Shown: positions 33,733-41,952 of the stretch, piece after piece
How the letters are laid out: the number at the start of each line of letters is the position of its first letter
Numbering within the stretch: the stretch's first letter is position 1
Assembly (NCBI GenBank): GCA_024276825.1
Contig: JAJRWI010000026.1
Coordinates: 1-43,206, forward strand
Source: an archaeon
GTDB taxonomy: Archaea; Asgardarchaeota; Thorarchaeia; Thorarchaeales; Thorarchaeaceae
Length of the DNA: 43,206 nucleotides
Direction: 5' to 3'
The notes under the pieces: generated by a model
The model's input: the letters and a program-made list of their open reading frames with translations, nothing else
Database searches by the model: none
What the model was told of the DNA's origin: nothing
Translations under genes and position numbers: made by a program

Positions 33733-35480
33733 TGCACGCTACCTCCTTCACTCTCAGTCATAGGGCTGAGATATGCTTGTATCATTGATATGATCTGATC
33801 GTCTGTTGAATGCATCATGACAATTGCATTACTTGGACAAGCCGCAGCACATGTACCGCAGCCATGACATTTGGCTTCAGTAACAAGGGCTACTGGTGGA
33901 TCATGTGATTCATCCATTGAGATTGCACCATATGGACATGCAGTGATACATGTGTGGCAAGATGAGCAGAGGTCAGAAAGCACATGAGAAACAGTCGATT
34001 CAATCTCCACTTCGCCCCTTGCCATCAAGGCTACTGCTTTAGCGGCCGCTCCGCTTGCATCAATAACAGACTCAGAGGCATTCTTTGCAGCCTGTGCTGT
34101 TCCAGCAATCATAATTCCTGCAGTATGTGTTGTGACAGGAGCAAGTTTGATGTGCTCTGGATTAAAGAACCCATCAGCGCTTCTTGTCAAACTAAACAGC
34201 TTGGCGGTCTCCTCAATATCTTCTGGAGGAATCATTGCAGTAGCCAAGACAAGGATGTCAGGCTGGAAAATTAATTCCTCATCTGCAAATACATCCTCCC
34301 ATTTGATTGTAATTTTGCCATCGATAATCTCTACCGTGGGTTCTTTCTCAATCGGGTATCTTGAGAATATAACGAACTTTGATCGAGCTAATCGATGAAT
34401 ATCTTCATGCCCCTTGCCATATGTTCGAATGCTCTTGTATAGAATTAGAACTTCATCCATTTTATCACGCAAGTCTGATGCAGCCTTAGCAACTGCAGAG
34501 CAGCAATATCGTGAACAGTGTTCATGTCCCTTTTTGCCATACTCACGCGAACCCACGCATCCAATGAATGCAATTTTCTTTGCTTTTGTTTTATCACTGG
34601 GCTTTAGAAGGTCTTTTCGTGGGGGCATCATTTGTAATTCAGCAAGAGTGACGATGTCAGGATGCTCCCCATAACCAAAGTACCCGTATGGTTTGAAGGG
34701 AGTAAAACCAGTAGTCACGATGACTGCTCCAATATCAAACTCTTTCTGGTCGCCAGTCTTGATGTTCTCAATTGTAGCCTTGAAGTTGCCAATATAACCA
34801 TCAAACTCACGAACTTTTGAGCCCGTCAGTATTGTTATTCGTTTGTGTTTTCTGGCCTTTTCGATCATTGGATTAAGAACTTCAGGACCACTCTTATCAT
34901 CTGGAAACATATGAGTCCAATGTCTGACATGGCCACCCAGTTCACTGTCTTTGTCAACCAGAACAACTTCAAACCCTCTGTTAGCAATATCAAGTGCTGC
35001 CCTTAGTCCAGCAATTCCAGCACCTACAATCAATGTTCTTGGCTCAACCTTCACAGTCTTCAGTGGAAGTGCTTCTAGCCTCGCTGCCCTAGCCACTGAC
35101 ATTCTTACTAGATCTATTGCCTTTTCTGTTGCGGCGCCGGGCTCCCTCATATGACACCAGCTGACATGCTCTCGAAGATTTGCTTGTTCATACAGATATC
35201 TGTTAAGACCAGCCTCTTCAACGACTTTTCTAAATGTTGGCTCATGCATTCTGGGACTACAACTTGCAACAACAACCCGATTAAGGTTGTATTCTTTCAC
35301 TTTGTCTTTTATTAATTGTTGACCCGAATCAGCACACATGAACATCTCATCAGTTGAGAAGACCACATGCGGAAACTCTGCAGCAACCTTGGCTACTTTC
35401 TTAACATCTACAGTTCCAGCAATATTATGACCGCAATGGCAGATGAATACTCCAATTCTTGGTTCTTCAGCATCTGACAT
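33729..35480 (-). CDS. hdrA: HdrA-type flavoprotein with N-terminal domain and C-terminal paired ferredoxins but no central ferredoxin insertion
   Basis: I place the start at the ATG at 35480 (583 residues): GGAG lies 10 bases before it and it follows the stop of the upstream hdrA by one base. The frame is open further, to 35531, but that would run into the upstream gene. It has FICHCGHNIAG near the start, the FAD fold IVGAGIAGLRAALDIA near 155, and then no DCSACIL motif and no ferredoxin insertion: the stretch reads MFPDDKSGPEVL instead. The C-terminus carries CSSCHTCITACP and CHGCGTCAAACP. It thus supplies the domains missing from the 914-residue HdrA next to it. It may serve as the ferredoxin-side partner in a two-part HdrA. 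Confidence 0.88.
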   Translation of the reverse strand: MSDAEEPRIGVFICHCGHNIAGTVDVKKVAKVAAEFPHVVFSTDEMFMCADSGQQLIKDKVKEYNLNRVVVASCSPRMHEPTFRKVVEEAGLNRYLYEQANLREHVSWCHMREPGAATEKAIDLVRMSVARAARLEALPLKTVKVEPRTLIVGAGIAGLRAALDIANRGFEVVLVDKDSELGGHVRHWTHMFPDDKSGPEVLNPMIEKARKHKRITILTGSKVREFDGYIGNFKATIENIKTGDQKEFDIGAVIVTTGFTPFKPYGYFGYGEHPDIVTLAELQMMPPRKDLLKPSDKTKAKKIAFIGCVGSREYGKKGHEHCSRYCCSAVAKAASDLRDKMDEVLILYKSIRTYGKGHEDIHRLARSKFVIFSRYPIEKEPTVEIIDGKITIKWEDVFADEELIFQPDILVLATAMIPPEDIEETAKLFSLTRSADGFFNPEHIKLAPVTTHTAGIMIAGTAQAAKNASESVIDASGAAAKAVALMARGEVEIESTVSHVLSDLCSSCHTCITACPYGAISMDESHDPPVALVTEAKCHGCGTCAAACPSNAIVMMHSTDDQIISMIQAYLSPMTESEGGSVQ

Positions 35481-35481
35481 C

Positions 35482-38226
35482 TCATTCACGCTCCTTTGAC
35501 AGAACAATTGTGGCATGCATTGCTGCTGCACTGCCGGCAGTTACACTGTCAGGAATGTCTTTTGGACTATCACTGCATCCACACACATATACTCCTTTGA
35601 CACTCGAATCTACAGGATCAACGAATTGGTCTAAGACTTGAATATATCCATCCTCGTATAATCTCAAGTTCAATCCCTTCATGAATGGCTCAAGTCCTTC
35701 TGCAGGTATTATTCCTGGGCTTAGGATCACCATGTCATGTCTTGCCTCTCCAAGTCTGTCATTCACAATGTCCTCATAACTCACAATGAGATCTTGTGTA
35801 TGAGGATCTTCATCTATCTGACCAACTCGCCCTCTTATGAAATGCACACCAAACCGTCTTTTTGCCATTTGATAGAACTCTTCGAAGCCCTTTCCAAAAG
35901 ACCTCACATCCGTGTAATAGATTGTGACATCAATGTCAGGATGATGTTCTTTTGCCATGACAGCGTTTTTGATTGCATACATGCAGCATATACGCGAGCA
36001 ATAAGGTACGCCCATCTTTACATCTCTAGAACCAACGCATTGAACAAATGCAATTGACTTAGGGACCTTTCCGTCTGAGAGACGCACGAGATGTCCATGT
36101 GTTGGTCCAGCCGCATTGATCAAACGTTCGAACTGCATTGCATGAATGACATTATAATGTATACCAAAGCCAAGGCGTTCATACCTGCTCACATCGAACA
36201 GTTTGTATCCGGTTGCAATCACAATCGCGCCAACGTTCAGTTCAACGACTTCATCATTCATTGAGTGATCGATTGCCTCGCGTGTACAGGCTTTTACACA
36301 TTGCTCGCACTCACAACAAATACCGCATTCTATGCAGCGACCGGCCTCTTCCAGCACCTCTTCTTCGCTATAGCCTTGCTCAATTTCTTTGAATGAATCA
36401 ACTCTTATTGTTGGCTTCAATTTCTTTGGATGCACTTTCTCTTGCTTGGGAAATCTTGCCTTTGGAATATCTTCAGAGGGAATCTCTTTGAATTCCACTG
36501 GTCTTCCTTCAAACATATCTTGGCCCTGCAAGAATCGATGTATTGACTCAGCAGCCTCATGACCATGCGCAACAGCGTCAACCACAAGGCCACCACCAGT
36601 AACCACATCACCACCAGCAAACACGCAGGGATTACTTGTCTGATATGTTATTGGATCGACCACAGGCGTTCCCCAGGATGTCGTTTTCAATTCAGTATGA
36701 GGACCATCCTCACCAACGCGTTGTCCTATTGCAATTATGACATTATCAAGTTGGATGGTAAATTCTGAATCAGGAATTGGAATTGGACGTCTACGTCCTG
36801 ATTCATCAGGTTCGCCAAGTCGCATTCTGATACATTTGATGCCAGCCACTTTGTTCTTCATGGTCAGGATCTCAACAGGGTTTGCGAGTAGGACCAGTTC
36901 AATACCCTCATCCTCAGCATCACTAATCTCGCTCTTGATAGCAGGCATCTCTGCACGAGACCTTCTATAAATGATGAATACCTTATAGGCTCCTAGGCGC
37001 TTGGCTACTCGAGCTGCATCAATTGCCGCATTACCTCCTCCAATGACCGCAACATAGTTGCCAACTTCAACTTTTTCGCCACTATTCACTCGATCCAGAA
37101 ACTCAAGCGCATGAAAGACTCCCTCGGCATCCTCACCATCAACCTTTAGACGGCTTGAAACTGGAGCGCCAATTCCTAGAAACACTGCACTGAATCCCTT
37201 TTCCAAGAGGCTCTCTACAGACCTGATCTTCTTATTGAATTTGAATTTTACACCCAAATCTTCAACCATGGAGATCTCTTCATCCAGAATTTCTCGTGGT
37301 AGACGATACTCAGGAATGCCATATCGGAGCAATCCGCCAGGTTTCTCTCTTGCCTCGAAGACTGTCACTGGATATCCTAGCTTGGCCAGTTTCTCGGCAC
37401 ATGCAATACCTGCAGGACCAGCTCCAATAACAGCAACCTTCTTTTTCTTATCGGGCTTGACTGGTGTGGGAGTGTAAGTTCCCTGTTCACGCTCATAATC
37501 AGCAAGCCATCTGTGACTGTCTCGGATGTTAATTGGATTATCAATTAGACCTCGTTCACATTTCTCTTCACAGGGGGCAGGACAAACACGGCCCAGAGTC
37601 CCAGGGAATGGAATCGATCTTCTTACAATCTCAAGAGCATCATCATATTTGTGTTCTCGAATTAATGCCAAAAAGCCCTGACCATTAACATGAGCAGGAC
37701 AATTGATTCTGCATGCAGGATGTCCGCGCTTATCAATGGTATGAGTATTTGGTGTTGCTTGTGGGAACGGAACATAGATGGCCTTTCTAAATCCTAGTCC
37801 TTGGTCAAACTCGTTTGGGACTTCTGTGGGACATACTGGGACGCAGTCACCACAACCAGAACATTTTTCCAGATCAACATATCGTGCTTTCTTCAACACT
37901 TTGACTTTAAAATCGCCCGCTTTCCCCTTGATGTCTTTTACTTCAGAATATGTCAATAGTTCTATATTTGGATGATGAGCGACTTCACTCAATTTTGGTG
38001 TCAATATACAGGCACTGCAGTCAAGAGTGGGAAATGTCTTGTCCAGCATTGCCATTTTTCCGCCAATGCTAGAGGTCTTTTCAACAAGAAAGACCTTGAA
38101 TCCTTGATTTGCTATGTCCAGAGCAGCTTGCATTCCGGCCACTCCGCCACCCACAACGAGCGCACTACCTGGATCTCCCATTTTTACACTGCTGATCTTC
38201 TGGGCACTTTTTTCGACAGTCAACAT
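35482..38226 (-). CDS. hdrA: HdrA core with inserted GltD-type NAD(P)H-binding module, lacking the N- and C-terminal HdrA domains
   Basis: A 914-residue protein; GGAGGT lies 5 bases before the ATG at 38226. It begins directly at the FAD fold (VVGGGVAGMQAALDIA, about 24). DCSACILTP (about 69) and CSGCGDCVPVCP (about 121) follow, then the GltD-like module: CRINCPAHVNGQGF (about 171), VIGAGPAGIACAEKLA (about 263), VIGGGNAAIDAARVAK (about 390). HdrA resumes with CIECGICCECEQC (about 629) and ends with CSDSPKDIPDSVTAGSAAA. It lacks the CHCG domain and the terminal ferredoxins. Insert position and order are the same as in the 1121-residue protein of the other cluster. It overlaps hdrB by 7 bases. 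The expected role is electron bifurcation with NAD(P)H as a possible partner. Confidence 0.92.
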   Translation of the reverse strand: MLTVEKSAQKISSVKMGDPGSALVVGGGVAGMQAALDIANQGFKVFLVEKTSSIGGKMAMLDKTFPTLDCSACILTPKLSEVAHHPNIELLTYSEVKDIKGKAGDFKVKVLKKARYVDLEKCSGCGDCVPVCPTEVPNEFDQGLGFRKAIYVPFPQATPNTHTIDKRGHPACRINCPAHVNGQGFLALIREHKYDDALEIVRRSIPFPGTLGRVCPAPCEEKCERGLIDNPINIRDSHRWLADYEREQGTYTPTPVKPDKKKKVAVIGAGPAGIACAEKLAKLGYPVTVFEAREKPGGLLRYGIPEYRLPREILDEEISMVEDLGVKFKFNKKIRSVESLLEKGFSAVFLGIGAPVSSRLKVDGEDAEGVFHALEFLDRVNSGEKVEVGNYVAVIGGGNAAIDAARVAKRLGAYKVFIIYRRSRAEMPAIKSEISDAEDEGIELVLLANPVEILTMKNKVAGIKCIRMRLGEPDESGRRRPIPIPDSEFTIQLDNVIIAIGQRVGEDGPHTELKTTSWGTPVVDPITYQTSNPCVFAGGDVVTGGGLVVDAVAHGHEAAESIHRFLQGQDMFEGRPVEFKEIPSEDIPKARFPKQEKVHPKKLKPTIRVDSFKEIEQGYSEEEVLEEAGRCIECGICCECEQCVKACTREAIDHSMNDEVVELNVGAIVIATGYKLFDVSRYERLGFGIHYNVIHAMQFERLINAAGPTHGHLVRLSDGKVPKSIAFVQCVGSRDVKMGVPYCSRICCMYAIKNAVMAKEHHPDIDVTIYYTDVRSFGKGFEEFYQMAKRRFGVHFIRGRVGQIDEDPHTQDLIVSYEDIVNDRLGEARHDMVILSPGIIPAEGLEPFMKGLNLRLYEDGYIQVLDQFVDPVDSSVKGVYVCGCSDSPKDIPDSVTAGSAAAMHATIVLSKERE

Positions 38227-39104
38227 TTTACCTCCTGTAGAGCGTTAATGATAGGTTCGGGGCTGATTTTATTCAAGTCAAGACCCAGTGTTTCTTCATC
38301 AATACCGAATGCAATCCCCATTAGTTGGGGCAATTGCAAAACTGGGATTCTATCCTCTGATTTTAGATCGCCACCAAATTGAACTTGTGCTAATTGAATA
38401 TCACAGAAGCCGCAGGCAGTGACAATGCCTTGTCCACCAACAGACCGAACATTTTCTATCTTCTCCAATCCTATCCGATTGGAGGCCTCGGGATCCATTG
38501 CTAACAGCGGACCTCCACAACATCGAGTTTTCTCGGGATATTGAACTACAGTAGCACCCAATGCTTCAATCATATGGTCCATTATCATTGGATTTTCTGG
38601 ATCATCAATCTGGGCTAACTCCCAAGGACGGGTCAGGTGACACCCGTAATGAGTTGCTAGAACCAGACTTGGGTCAAAGGGCCTGACAACTGCATCTTTG
38701 ATCTTTTCAATACCCACATCATCTCTTAGGATCTGAATGAGATGAACAACTTTAGCAGCACCTGTGTATTCCAAATCCTCTTCTTTCAGAAGAGAGTTGA
38801 TTTCAATTCTTAATTCTTTATTATTGTCAAGCTCATGCTTTGCATGCTTCAATGAGTGGTTGCAGGCACCACAAGTCACACAGATATCCTTTTCAAACTT
38901 CTCAGCTAAGGCAAGAATTCTTCCAGACATTGCAACAAAAGCATTTGGACTTAAGGACTCCACATATTGAGCCCCACAACAGTTTGCATTGTGTAGATAG
39001 GACAGTTTGATTCCCAATTTGTCCAAGACCGCAATTGTGGAGGCTTCATATTGAGGCAGTCTTACTGGAGATGTACATCCGGGATAATAGAAATATTCTT
39101 TCAT
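38220..39104 (-). CDS. hdrB: HdrB, heterodisulfide reductase subunit B
   Basis: A 294-residue protein with both CCG domains: YYPGCTSP near the start, NCCGAQYVE near 42, CVTCGACNHSLKHAK near 76; then YGCHLTRPWE, RCCGGPLLA and ACGFCDIQL in the second half. It binds the non-cubane clusters that reduce the disulfide-type acceptor. The motifs are closer to textbook HdrB than those of the copy at 27991-28887 (CCGA against CCAP). It follows hdrC by 3 bases and overlaps the 914-residue hdrA by 7. Confidence 0.93.
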   Translation of the reverse strand: MKEYFYYPGCTSPVRLPQYEASTIAVLDKLGIKLSYLHNANCCGAQYVESLSPNAFVAMSGRILALAEKFEKDICVTCGACNHSLKHAKHELDNNKELRIEINSLLKEEDLEYTGAAKVVHLIQILRDDVGIEKIKDAVVRPFDPSLVLATHYGCHLTRPWELAQIDDPENPMIMDHMIEALGATVVQYPEKTRCCGGPLLAMDPEASNRIGLEKIENVRSVGGQGIVTACGFCDIQLAQVQFGGDLKSEDRIPVLQLPQLMGIAFGIDEETLGLDLNKISPEPIINALQEVKC

Positions 39105-39107
39105 TGC

Positions 39108-39602
39108 TTAGATGACCCCCTTGAAATACTTGGACATCAGACGTCTAGTAAATTCTTCATTCCATTCTAAGTTAGTGTCAAGATTCAAGTTCTCACGGTC
39201 TTCCTCAATAAAATCAGAATAAGCATCTTCCAACATCCACCCATCCAAGAGGACCGTTTTTGTTGCCTGCTTAAAGGCATCAGGGATGTAGCCCTCCTTA
39301 ACAGCCAATTGTCGTACAACATGGAAAATGTCTACTGGACTCGCACCTTCTTGACATCTGTCTTCGCAAGTTCTGCACATCATGCATAACCAAGGTAAAT
39401 CATCCTTTAGGACCTCGTTTCTCTCACCAATTAGGATCTTTTGTATGAGTTTACGAGGGCGATATTTATCAACGACTGATGCAACGGAACATGTCGCGCT
39501 GCAGATTCCACATTGAATACATTTTCTTATATCTTCCCCACCTGGTATTGATGCGATTTCCATCGCAAAACTTGATGTTGGGGAGTGCAATTCTTTGCTC
39601 AC
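39108..39602 (-). CDS. hdrC: HdrC-type ferredoxin subunit, first gene of the upstream Hdr/Mvh cluster
   Basis: A 164-residue protein, the same length as the HdrC at 29438-29932 and matching it along its length. Motifs: CIQCGICSATCSVA (with Ser in place of the usual Pro after the fourth Cys) and CMMCRTCEDRCQEG, linked by RPRKLIQKILIG. It carries electrons between HdrA and HdrB. AGGAGG lies just upstream of the ATG. It leads a cluster of nine overlapping or closely spaced genes ending with the vhuU-like gene, all probably on one transcript started in the 39603-39891 gap. Confidence 0.93.
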   Translation of the reverse strand: MSKELHSPTSSFAMEIASIPGGEDIRKCIQCGICSATCSVASVVDKYRPRKLIQKILIGERNEVLKDDLPWLCMMCRTCEDRCQEGASPVDIFHVVRQLAVKEGYIPDAFKQATKTVLLDGWMLEDAYSDFIEEDRENLNLDTNLEWNEEFTRRLMSKYFKGVI

Positions 39603-39670
39603 AAGCTTTTACCTCCTATCAAAGATGAGTTTTACATTCGGAGCTCTGGTTTGTTGATGATAGGATTCCG

Positions 39671-39723
39671 ACATATTACACTAATTCAGTGTAACAAATC
39701 GCTAATCATCAATACATATTACA
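39671..39723. repeat. Two direct copies of ACATATTACA upstream of the Hdr/Mvh cluster
   Basis: The ten-base word ACATATTACA occurs at 39671-39680 and 39714-39723, 43 bases apart (four helix turns). On the minus strand each reads TGTAATATGT, which is itself nearly palindromic and TATA-like. The first copy overlaps the inverted repeat at 39676-39694. They may be regulator sites or alternative promoter elements. Confidence 0.4.
39676..39694. promoter_or_regulatory. Inverted repeat TTACACT-N5-AGTGTAA, possible operator
   Basis: Perfect 7-base arms with a 5-base spacer, 75-92 bases ahead of the first hdrC start. The geometry (19 bases overall) is that of a site for a dimeric DNA-binding protein. 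The winged-helix proteins encoded inside both Hdr clusters are natural candidates to bind here, but that link is only a guess. Confidence 0.5.
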
Positions 39724-39795
39724 TTCTGAAACTTAGCTCTTTGAGAAAGCAAACGCCTATATTTCTACTGAGTCGAATTCATTCAAGAAATTAAC

Positions 39796-39851
39796 CATGC
39801 ATGAATGTAAACCGTACATTTATTGATAGGTTCATGCATCAATCCATGCAT
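39796..39851. repeat. Three copies of CATGCAT and an AATGTA/TACATT inverted repeat
   Basis: CATGCAT occurs at 39796-39802, 39833-39839 and 39845-39851. An inverted repeat AATGTA-N5-TACATT sits at 39804-39820. All lie between the end of the carboxykinase gene and the start of the Hdr/Mvh cluster. They may be regulatory. CATGCAT is itself a palindrome, so chance clustering in AT-rich DNA is possible. Confidence 0.3.
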
Positions 39852-39891
39852 TTTTCCTATTGAACAAACATTACGTTAATTGTAGTAATGA

Positions 39892-41766
39892 TTATTGAAT
39901 TAAATCGTCTGGAGAAACATAGTCTCCAAATTGATCACATGCCTGAAGCAATCTCATATTTTGCTCTTCAAGAATCTTGAATACCTCTTTAGGAACAGCA
40001 TTTTGTAGATTATTATATTCATCTAGCATTCTCTTCACTTTTGCTAAATGTTCAGGTATCCTAACAGTGAACTGTTCCACATATTCTTCATAAGAATAGT
40101 CCTTTCCAAGATATAACTTGAATAATTCTGCCAAGTCACTATACTGGGGAATTAGACCTGTTGGAGTTTCGATGGCATTGACCTCCCCATGAATTCGCAA
40201 GTCCATCCATTGCAGCCAGACTCTCTTGTCTTCTTTGCCATTCAAGTAATTGCCATTATCATCTTGAAGAAAATAATTGACACTATAGATCTTTGGCACT
40301 TGTTTAAGTTCAGCAGCAAATCTAAGATGATTCTGGATGTAGTCACCTAACGGGATAGACATGAAGTCCATATTTGAGAATGGGTTGAATTTTCTTATGC
40401 CGCTGGGTCCGAGTGTTGCTGAAGTTGTGAGTGATTCCAGACTTGCACCCATTGTGACAATTCCATGATGCCAGTCAAAAGCCTCTTGGACTGGGACCCA
40501 AGTGTTTGGATCTCGTCCTCCATAGATGAATGCACCTACAACCACGCCTTGCGGATCATCCCATGCATCATCCAAGTTGGGCAGACCTTCTAGGGCAATT
40601 GTATAGCGAGCATTTTTATGAGCATGCAGGATTTCCTCTCCATTCTCATCGAGTTTTCCCTTAAACCAGGCACCAGAATGATTGATTCCTCTCTCTGGAA
40701 TTGGTCTACCATCGCCCAGCCAATAAGGCACACCCTCATGAACCAACACATTAGAGAATATCACAGGTTGATCGCTATGAAGAACTTTCCAAATCACAGG
40801 ATCGTCTTTTTCATTCACCGAACGAATTATTCCGAAGATGCCTTTCTCTACATTTACAGCTCTGGCTAATCCATCAATATTCTTAATATAGGATATATCA
40901 TCTCCAACAATACTTGCCCCTTGAATCATAGCCGTACTTGTCTTGCCGCACCCAGATGGAAAGGCTCCAGTCAAATAGGTCTTTCTTCCACTAGGGCCAT
41001 GGACTGCCATCAAAAACATATGCTCTGCAAGCCAACCTTCACGATGTGCCTTTCTGATAGCAAGGCGAAGTGCAAGTTTTTTCAGACCAATTGAGTTGCC
41101 AGCATACTGTGTGTTATAGCTGTAGACGGTGTTTGTTGAATAATCGATGGCAACTCCACGTCTCTGCCAGTCAATACTTGTGGCATGAATGAGTTTTCCT
41201 GAGGAATGAAGCATCCAGAATACTTCTTTGTCATCGGGCAAGTATTTGAAATAGTCATAACCACGGCGATAGAGAAGATCTTCGCTGTGCGCCACATAGA
41301 AGGAGTCTGTGATCTGAACAGCAGGAATTGAAAAGACTGAGTTAACAGGTCCAAGCACAAAGAATCTTACAACCATTTTTTTATTTCTCATGCTACCCTT
41401 CATTCTCTGTTTGACAAGTTTGAGACCCTCGTCTCTGTCCATCTGAAGTAAATGCTCACCCAGCGATTCGCCCTTAGGCACGAGATACATGGTTCGCTCT
41501 TTATCGCGCGCTTGATCAAAGTAGCCATCAAAATGAACGGTGTGATTAGGATTTGTAAGTTCGGTCTCCTCACCGCGAGCAATGGCAGTTCGCCTGATGT
41601 ACTCAACATCCATCTCGCTGTCATCACAGATGAACACCTTCATGGGCTCGCATAGTTCTATTGCTCTTGCAATGAAATCATGGACCCGTTTTGAGCGAAT
41701 TTTCAACAGCTTCAGAAGGTTTGCATCATTAAGATGCTGTTCAAGGATGGACATGGTGTCTTGCAA
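39892..41766 (-). CDS. pckG: Phosphoenolpyruvate carboxykinase, GTP type
   Basis: A 624-residue protein, normal length for GTP-dependent PEPCK. It has the nucleotide-binding loop FPSGCGKTSTAM near residues 267-278, the metal-binding stretch VGDDISYIKN near 288, GVPYWLGDGRPIPERGINH near 340, and NPFSNMDFMSIPLGDY late in the protein. It interconverts oxaloacetate and phosphoenolpyruvate with GTP/GDP, linking the TCA-type pool to sugar synthesis. The frame starts at TTG 41766 with GAGAGG 8 bases ahead; an ATG four codons later (41754) is an alternative. It is read away from the oxidoreductase gene at 41953 and toward the Hdr/Mvh cluster. Confidence 0.95.
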   Translation of the reverse strand: MQDTMSILEQHLNDANLLKLLKIRSKRVHDFIARAIELCEPMKVFICDDSEMDVEYIRRTAIARGEETELTNPNHTVHFDGYFDQARDKERTMYLVPKGESLGEHLLQMDRDEGLKLVKQRMKGSMRNKKMVVRFFVLGPVNSVFSIPAVQITDSFYVAHSEDLLYRRGYDYFKYLPDDKEVFWMLHSSGKLIHATSIDWQRRGVAIDYSTNTVYSYNTQYAGNSIGLKKLALRLAIRKAHREGWLAEHMFLMAVHGPSGRKTYLTGAFPSGCGKTSTAMIQGASIVGDDISYIKNIDGLARAVNVEKGIFGIIRSVNEKDDPVIWKVLHSDQPVIFSNVLVHEGVPYWLGDGRPIPERGINHSGAWFKGKLDENGEEILHAHKNARYTIALEGLPNLDDAWDDPQGVVVGAFIYGGRDPNTWVPVQEAFDWHHGIVTMGASLESLTTSATLGPSGIRKFNPFSNMDFMSIPLGDYIQNHLRFAAELKQVPKIYSVNYFLQDDNGNYLNGKEDKRVWLQWMDLRIHGEVNAIETPTGLIPQYSDLAELFKLYLGKDYSYEEYVEQFTVRIPEHLAKVKRMLDEYNNLQNAVPKEVFKILEEQNMRLLQACDQFGDYVSPDDLIQ

Positions 41767-41819
41767 GGTGGTCGCCTCTCAATACTTGCGTGATGACAAG
41801 GAGTTCGCTGGGCTACTTC

Positions 41820-41827
41820 TTTATATG
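41820..41827 (-). promoter_or_regulatory. TATA-like box for the carboxykinase gene
   Basis: The minus strand reads CATATAAA about 55 bases ahead of the TTG start at 41766, the same spacing as for the two giant surface genes. The 186-base gap to the divergent gene at 41953 therefore holds both promoters. I do not see an equally clear box for the rightward gene. Confidence 0.5.
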
Positions 41828-41952
41828 TGCACCGACAGTTGCATATTCAACAAGAGTCTTTTCATTAATAGTAAAGAAGGTAAGACTCAAAAGTAACATG
41901 CGCCGCAACTGGCTCGTCAATTCCATTCACATAAGAACAGGAGAGAATGGTC

